Part shown: piece by piece, positions 42,865 through 46,500 of the stretch
Layout of the letters: every line of letters begins with the position of its first letter
How positions within the stretch are numbered: position 1 is the stretch's first letter
From: Arcticibacter svalbardensis MN12-7
GTDB taxonomy: Bacteria; Bacteroidota; Bacteroidia; Sphingobacteriales; Sphingobacteriaceae
Assembly (NCBI RefSeq): GCF_000403135.1
Contig: NZ_AQPN01000127.1
Location: forward strand, 1 to 46,500
Reading direction: 5' to 3'
DNA length: 46,500 nt
Notes under the pieces: model-generated
What the model was told of the DNA's origin: nothing
What the model saw: only the letters and a program-made list of their open reading frames with translations
Databases searched by the model: none
Translations under genes and position numbers: made by a program

Positions 42865-44118
42865 ATGCCCTATTTATTTACGTCCGAATCAGTTTCTGAA
42901 GGTCATCCTGATAAAGTGGCCGATCAGATATCTGACGCATTAATTGATAACTTTCTAGCCTGGGATGCCGAATCTAAAGTTGCCTGCGAAACATTGGTAA
43001 CAACCGGTCAGGTTATACTTGCCGGGGAAGTAAAATCAACAGTTTACCTTGACGTCCAAAAGATCACCCGTGATGTAATCCGGAAAATCGGCTATACCAA
43101 GTCTGAATATATGTTTGAAGCAAATTCATGTGGCATATTATCTGCCATCCATGAACAATCTGCCGATATCAATCAAGGAGTAGACCGACAGGAAAAACAA
43201 CAGCAAGGAGCCGGAGATCAGGGAATGATGTTTGGTTACGCCACCAGTGAGACCACTAATTACATGCCTTTAGCGCTTGATCTGGCTCATAAACTGCTGC
43301 TTGAACTCGCTGTTTTACGTCGCGAAAACAAAGATATTACCTATTTGCGTCCCGATGCAAAATCACAGGTTACCATCGAATACAGTGATGACCATGTTCC
43401 TATCCGCATTGAAGCGATTGTAATTTCCACTCAACATGATGATTTTGCTCCCGAAAAGGAAATGCAGGACAAGATCAAAGAAGATGTGATCGCTATCCTT
43501 ATTCCAAGAATAAAGGCTCAGCTTCCTGCAAATCTGCAACAACTGTTTAACGGGGAAATAAAATACCACGTTAACCCTACCGGCAAGTTTGTAATCGGTG
43601 GTCCGCATGGAGACACTGGTCTAACTGGTCGTAAGATCATTGTGGATACTTATGGTGGAAAAGGTGCCCATGGTGGTGGTGCTTTCTCAGGAAAAGATCC
43701 TTCTAAAGTTGACCGTTCAGCAGCCTATGCCACGCGTCATATTGCCAAAAACCTGGTAGCTGCAGGTGTTTGTAATGAAATTCTTGTACAGGTTTCCTAT
43801 GCTATAGGGGTTAAAGATCCAATGGGAATCTACGTAAACACCTATAATACCGCTAAAGTAAACCTGACAGATGGTGAAATTGCCGATAAAATCACTGCGC
43901 TTTTCGATATGACTCCCTATGGAATTGAAACACGCCTCAAACTTCGCAACCCGATTTATTCTGAAACTGCTGCTTATGGACACATGGGACGTGAGAATGA
44001 AATCGTAACCAAGGTTTTTGAAGGTGCCAATGGCGAAAAGAAAACGGTAGAGGTAGAACTCTTCACCTGGGAAAAATTAGATTACCAGGATCAGGTGAAA
44101 GCAGCTTTCGGCCTTTAA
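42865..44118 (+). CDS. metK: S-adenosylmethionine synthetase
   Basis: Makes S-adenosylmethionine from ATP and methionine, supplying methyl groups to enzymes such as RsmE and the FkbM protein in this window. It is 417 residues, slightly longer than the 384 of E. coli. Motifs are [15 protein letters not shown] (11-25), [12 protein letters not shown] (115-126) and the phosphate-binding P-loop [20 protein letters not shown] (264-283). The start follows a leader with a riboswitch-like structure and its own promoter; a strong terminator follows the stop, so it is monocistronic. Confidence 0.98.
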   Translation: MPYLFTSESVSEGHPDKVADQISDALIDNFLAWDAESKVACETLVTTGQVILAGEVKSTVYLDVQKITRDVIRKIGYTKSEYMFEANSCGILSAIHEQSADINQGVDRQEKQQQGAGDQGMMFGYATSETTNYMPLALDLAHKLLLELAVLRRENKDITYLRPDAKSQVTIEYSDDHVPIRIEAIVISTQHDDFAPEKEMQDKIKEDVIAILIPRIKAQLPANLQQLFNGEIKYHVNPTGKFVIGGPHGDTGLTGRKIIVDTYGGKGAHGGGAFSGKDPSKVDRSAAYATRHIAKNLVAAGVCNEILVQVSYAIGVKDPMGIYVNTYNTAKVNLTDGEIADKITALFDMTPYGIETRLKLRNPIYSETAAYGHMGRENEIVTKVFEGANGEKKTVEVELFTWEKLDYQDQVKAAFGL

Positions 44119-44143
44119 GAAGAACTCAAATAACTATGTTTAA

Positions 44144-44173
44144 AAAAAGGGGCTGCAATTACAGCCCCTTTTT
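44144..44173 (+). terminator. Rho-independent terminator of metK
   Basis: AAAAAGGGGCTG (44144-44155) / CAGCCCCTTTTT (44162-44173), a 12-bp perfect stem with a 6-nt loop and a T tract, 25 bp after the metK stop. It ends 14 bp before the Nudix gene start. Confidence 0.93.
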
Positions 44174-44187
44174 CAGTACTTTGCAGC

Positions 44188-44751
44188 ATGATAAATGAAG
44201 ACACGAATCCATGGAAAATCTTATCACAAGACGATATTTACACCAACCCATGGATAAATGTAACCGAATATAAGGTACTCAACCCCTCCGGTGGGAATGG
44301 TATTTATGGAAAAGTACATTTTAAAAACTTCGCGCTAGGCATTATTGCCCTCGATGAAGACCTTCACATTTGGCTTGTTGGTCAGTTTCGCTTTGCACTG
44401 AATCAGTACAGCTGGGAAATCCCGGAAGGTGGTGGCCCCTTAGGCATCAACCCGCTTGAATCTGCCAAAAGAGAATTACTGGAAGAAACCGGATTAACGG
44501 CGTCAAACTGGTCCGAATTGCAGCATATCCATCTTTCTAATTCTGTATCTGATGAATTCGGAATCATCTATCTTGCCCGCGGACTTCAACCAGGCCAGGC
44601 AGAACCTGAAGAAACTGAAGAACTTCAACTCAAACGAATCCCCTTTGAACAAGCCTATCAAATGGTGCTTGATAATGAAATTACCGATTCAATGAGCATA
44701 GCCGCTATTCTTAAAGTGAAGATCTTAATGTTAGAAAACAAACTAGCATGA
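44188..44751 (+). CDS. Nudix hydrolase (ADP-ribose pyrophosphatase-like)
   Basis: Protein of 187 residues with a Nudix fold. The box reads GGGPLGINPLESAKRELLEETGL: the REL-x-EE-x-G-L core that binds the metal is intact, but the first Glu of the Gx5Ex7REUxEExGU consensus is Ile. Around it, FRFALNQYSWEIPEGGG resembles the ADP-ribose/sugar-nucleotide pyrophosphatase subgroup. It probably cleaves a nucleoside diphosphate sugar, but the substrate is not certain. It starts 14 bp after the metK terminator, leaving little room for a promoter, and overlaps plsC by 4 bp (ATGA). Confidence 0.88.
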   Translation: MINEDTNPWKILSQDDIYTNPWINVTEYKVLNPSGGNGIYGKVHFKNFALGIIALDEDLHIWLVGQFRFALNQYSWEIPEGGGPLGINPLESAKRELLEETGLTASNWSELQHIHLSNSVSDEFGIIYLARGLQPGQAEPEETEELQLKRIPFEQAYQMVLDNEITDSMSIAAILKVKILMLENKLA

Positions 44752-45485
44752 TAGTAAAAAAGCTCCTCGGCTACATCTTATCCCCCTTGCATTACCTGAT
44801 GTTTGGGTTATTCCTCGTCATCTTTCATCCCATCCAGTGGTTAAGTCTTAAAATTGGAGGATACGCCGGACATAAACTTTGCGTAGATATCATGAACTTC
44901 TTTCTAGTAGGTACCTATTACATAATAGGATGCCGGGTTCAGTTCAAAAACGAATACGATCTACCCCTGGGCAGATCACTAATTTTTGTGGCCAATCATC
45001 AAAGTATGTACGATGTATCGCCCATGATCTGGTTTTTACGCAAATATCACGTCAAATTTGTTTCCAAAATTGAACTCACCAAAGGCATTCCAAGTATTTC
45101 CTTCAATCTAAAATATGGTGGTGCCGCAAATATCGACCGCAAAGATCCCAAACAATCTATTTCCGAAATATTGAAACTGGCTAAGCGCATGAAGGAAAAC
45201 AATTGGTCCGCAGCCATCTTCCCTGAAGGGACACGATCTAAAGATGGTATTATGAAACCTTTTATACTTGGAGGGGTTACCACGATCCTTAAAAGGGTAC
45301 CAAACGCAATAGTAGTGCCCATTGCCATTCAGAACTCCTGGAAATTAACCCGCTACGGGAAGTACCCGCTGAGTTTTGGTGAACACATGAAACTTACCGT
45401 ACTTAAACCCGTTGATGCCACCGGACTCTCTCCTGATGAAGTGATCCAGCAAGCTGAAAAACAGATCAGGGAATTTATAGCTTAA
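44748..45485 (+). CDS. plsC: 1-acyl-sn-glycerol-3-phosphate acyltransferase (PlsC family)
   Basis: Membrane-associated acyltransferase of phospholipid synthesis that adds the second acyl chain to lysophosphatidic acid. It is 245 residues: an N-terminal hydrophobic region (about 8-60), the HX4D catalytic motif NHQSMYD (His84, Asp89), a substrate-binding region with GGAANIDRKDPKQS, the FPEGTRSKDG motif and a final conserved PIAIQNSW. It is translationally coupled to the Nudix gene by an ATGA overlap. Its stop codon overlaps that of the convergent LytTR regulator (shared TTAA), so the two transcripts have complementary ends. Confidence 0.93.
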   Translation: MIVKKLLGYILSPLHYLMFGLFLVIFHPIQWLSLKIGGYAGHKLCVDIMNFFLVGTYYIIGCRVQFKNEYDLPLGRSLIFVANHQSMYDVSPMIWFLRKYHVKFVSKIELTKGIPSISFNLKYGGAANIDRKDPKQSISEILKLAKRMKENNWSAAIFPEGTRSKDGIMKPFILGGVTTILKRVPNAIVVPIAIQNSWKLTRYGKYPLSFGEHMKLTVLKPVDATGLSPDEVIQQAEKQIREFIA

Positions 45486-46201
45486 ATATTCCGATCCTGA
45501 ATCTTATTAAAAAACGCCTCCCTATAGGTATCCCCTATTGGAATGATCTTATCCCCGATCTGAATTCTACCCCTTTCGATACTTTCAATTTTATCGATAG
45601 CGACAATATAGGACTTATGCACCCTGGCAAAAACCGCACAAGGCAGCACTTCTTCCATTTTCTTCATATACTGCAGCGTAATAATCCGCTCGGAAGCCGT
45701 AAAAATGGAGATATAATCCTTTAACCCTTCAATATAAAGAATCTCATTGATGTAGATTTTCTGAATCCGGTGTTCAGTTTTCACAAATATGAAATCAGGA
45801 ACTCCATTACTCTGCTTTTCAGGGACGGCTGCAACTGGGGCCAGCAAACTCTGTTGCTGCTGCACCTTTAATACCGCCTTATAAAAACGATCAAAGGCAA
45901 TAGGTTTTAATAGATAATCGGCTATATCTAATTCATAACCATCAAGCGCATATTGCGAGTAAGCCGTCGTCAGGATCACCTTACACTTTCCCTTTATGAT
46001 ATTTAAAAACTGGATTCCGGTAAGCTCAGGCATTTGCACATCCAGAAAAATGAGGTCTATCTCCTCTTCCTGAGCCAGAGCCAGTGCTTCAAATGCGCTG
46101 GTCGTCGCTTTAATTAATTTTAAACCAGGAACCTTCGCGATATAATCAACCAATATATCAAGAGCCAAAGGTTCATCGTCAACTACGAGGCAGCGTATCA
46201 T
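45482..46201 (-). CDS. LytTR-family response regulator
   Basis: DNA-binding response regulator of 239 residues. The receiver domain (about 1-118) has the acidic pocket VVDDEP, phospho-acceptor Asp54 in LIFLDVQMPELTG, Thr in TTAYS and Lys in YLLKPI. After a Gln-rich linker (about 113-125) the LytTR DNA-binding domain (about 140-239) contains KTEHRIQKIYINEILYIEGLKDYI and CAVFARVHKSYIVAIDKIESI. Regulators of this family bind pairs of short imperfect repeats. The histidine kinase gene is 1 bp upstream, so the pair forms a two-component system; target genes are unknown. Confidence 0.95.
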   Translation of the reverse strand: MIRCLVVDDEPLALDILVDYIAKVPGLKLIKATTSAFEALALAQEEEIDLIFLDVQMPELTGIQFLNIIKGKCKVILTTAYSQYALDGYELDIADYLLKPIAFDRFYKAVLKVQQQQSLLAPVAAVPEKQSNGVPDFIFVKTEHRIQKIYINEILYIEGLKDYISIFTASERIITLQYMKKMEEVLPCAVFARVHKSYIVAIDKIESIERGRIQIGDKIIPIGDTYREAFFNKIQDRNI

Positions 46202-46202
46202 A

Positions 46203-46500
46203 TTATAAATGTAAGGCTAATTTGCAATAGTAGGTAGAAATCGTCTCATCTATCAGCAGTTCATAACGGCCTTCGTACAACAATTCCAATCGTCTCTTCA
46301 CGTTACTCAATCCAATACCTCCTGTATTATCTTTATTCTGAGCACTTTTCAAATTCCATACCTCGAAAATCATCAGATCATGCTGCACCTGCAGATCAAT
46401 TTTAACCGGATGATCTGCATCTGATACAATTCCATGTTTAAAAGCATTTTCAACAAAAGCGATCAATATCAATGGAATAATCTGCATTTGATCCTCCACC
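46203..46500 (-). CDS. LytS/YpdA-type sensor histidine kinase, C-terminal fragment at window edge
   Basis: The last 98 residues of a histidine kinase of the LytS/His_kinase class, cut by the window end; the Met at 46499 is probably internal. The ATP-binding N box is IPLILIAFVENAFKHGI (8-24) and the G box GGIGLSNVKRRLELLY (60-75). The sensor and His-phosphorylation domains lie beyond the window. Its stop is 1 bp before the start of the LytTR regulator, so the two are co-expressed, and it should phosphorylate Asp54 of that regulator. Confidence 0.93.
   Translation of the reverse strand, partial: VEDQMQIIPLILIAFVENAFKHGIVSDADHPVKIDLQVQHDLMIFEVWNLKSAQNKDNTGGIGLSNVKRRLELLYEGRYELLIDETISTYYCKLALHL

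Overview
The window looks like chromosomal DNA of an aerobic Bacteroidota, most likely a Sphingobacteriaceae member close to Pedobacter. The reasons are the low GC content, a SusC/SusD pair, type IX secretion/gliding genes (porV, gldJ), a TonB cluster with two exbD genes, a short NuoG, and several -7 elements of the Bacteroidota type (TAnnTTTG). I see no tRNA, rRNA, CRISPR array, insertion sequence, phage gene or attachment site. Most of the window is conserved core genome with two accessory-looking islands at the left end.

Left end (1-12.3 kb). A SusC fragment cut by the window edge, a SusD lipoprotein and an exported serine hydrolase form a plus-strand nutrient-uptake operon. Next is a surface-glycan island: four glycosyltransferases packed on the minus strand, a divergent Wzx-like flippase, and an FkbM methyltransferase.

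Middle (12.3-35.3 kb). A gene-free spacer leads to typA, a 51-residue FeoB-associated-type Cys-rich membrane protein, ispF, porV and the divergent gldJ. From about 35.3 kb down to 18.4 kb the minus strand is one almost gapless run: nuoA-nuoN (all 14 subunits of respiratory complex I in canonical order), then dedA, ppa, a CNNM/CorC transporter-like gene, rsmE and a DUF4159 gene. A terminator-like hairpin and a fresh promoter are nested between nuoA and nuoB.

Right end (35.3-46.5 kb). The minus-strand TonB energising cluster runs exbB, exbD, exbD, tonB, a small two-helix membrane protein, a PstS-like lipoprotein and a TPR protein; it would power SusC-type transporters such as the one at the left end. 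Then come an eIF1/SUI1-like gene translationally close to a lipid kinase, and, divergently, metK. The metK leader contains what I read as a SAM-II-type riboswitch with an enlarged loop. A Nudix hydrolase and a PlsC acyltransferase follow, and converge on a LytTR response regulator with its histidine kinase, which runs off the window.

The most interesting signals are non-coding or small: the metK riboswitch, the nested nuoA/nuoB terminator-promoter, intra-operon perfect hairpins in the ton cluster, a 33-bp duplication that copies the end of the DUF4159 gene, and the orphan Cys-rich small protein. I did not find a clearly new multi-gene system; the best candidate for uncharacterised biology is the accessory part of the TonB cluster.
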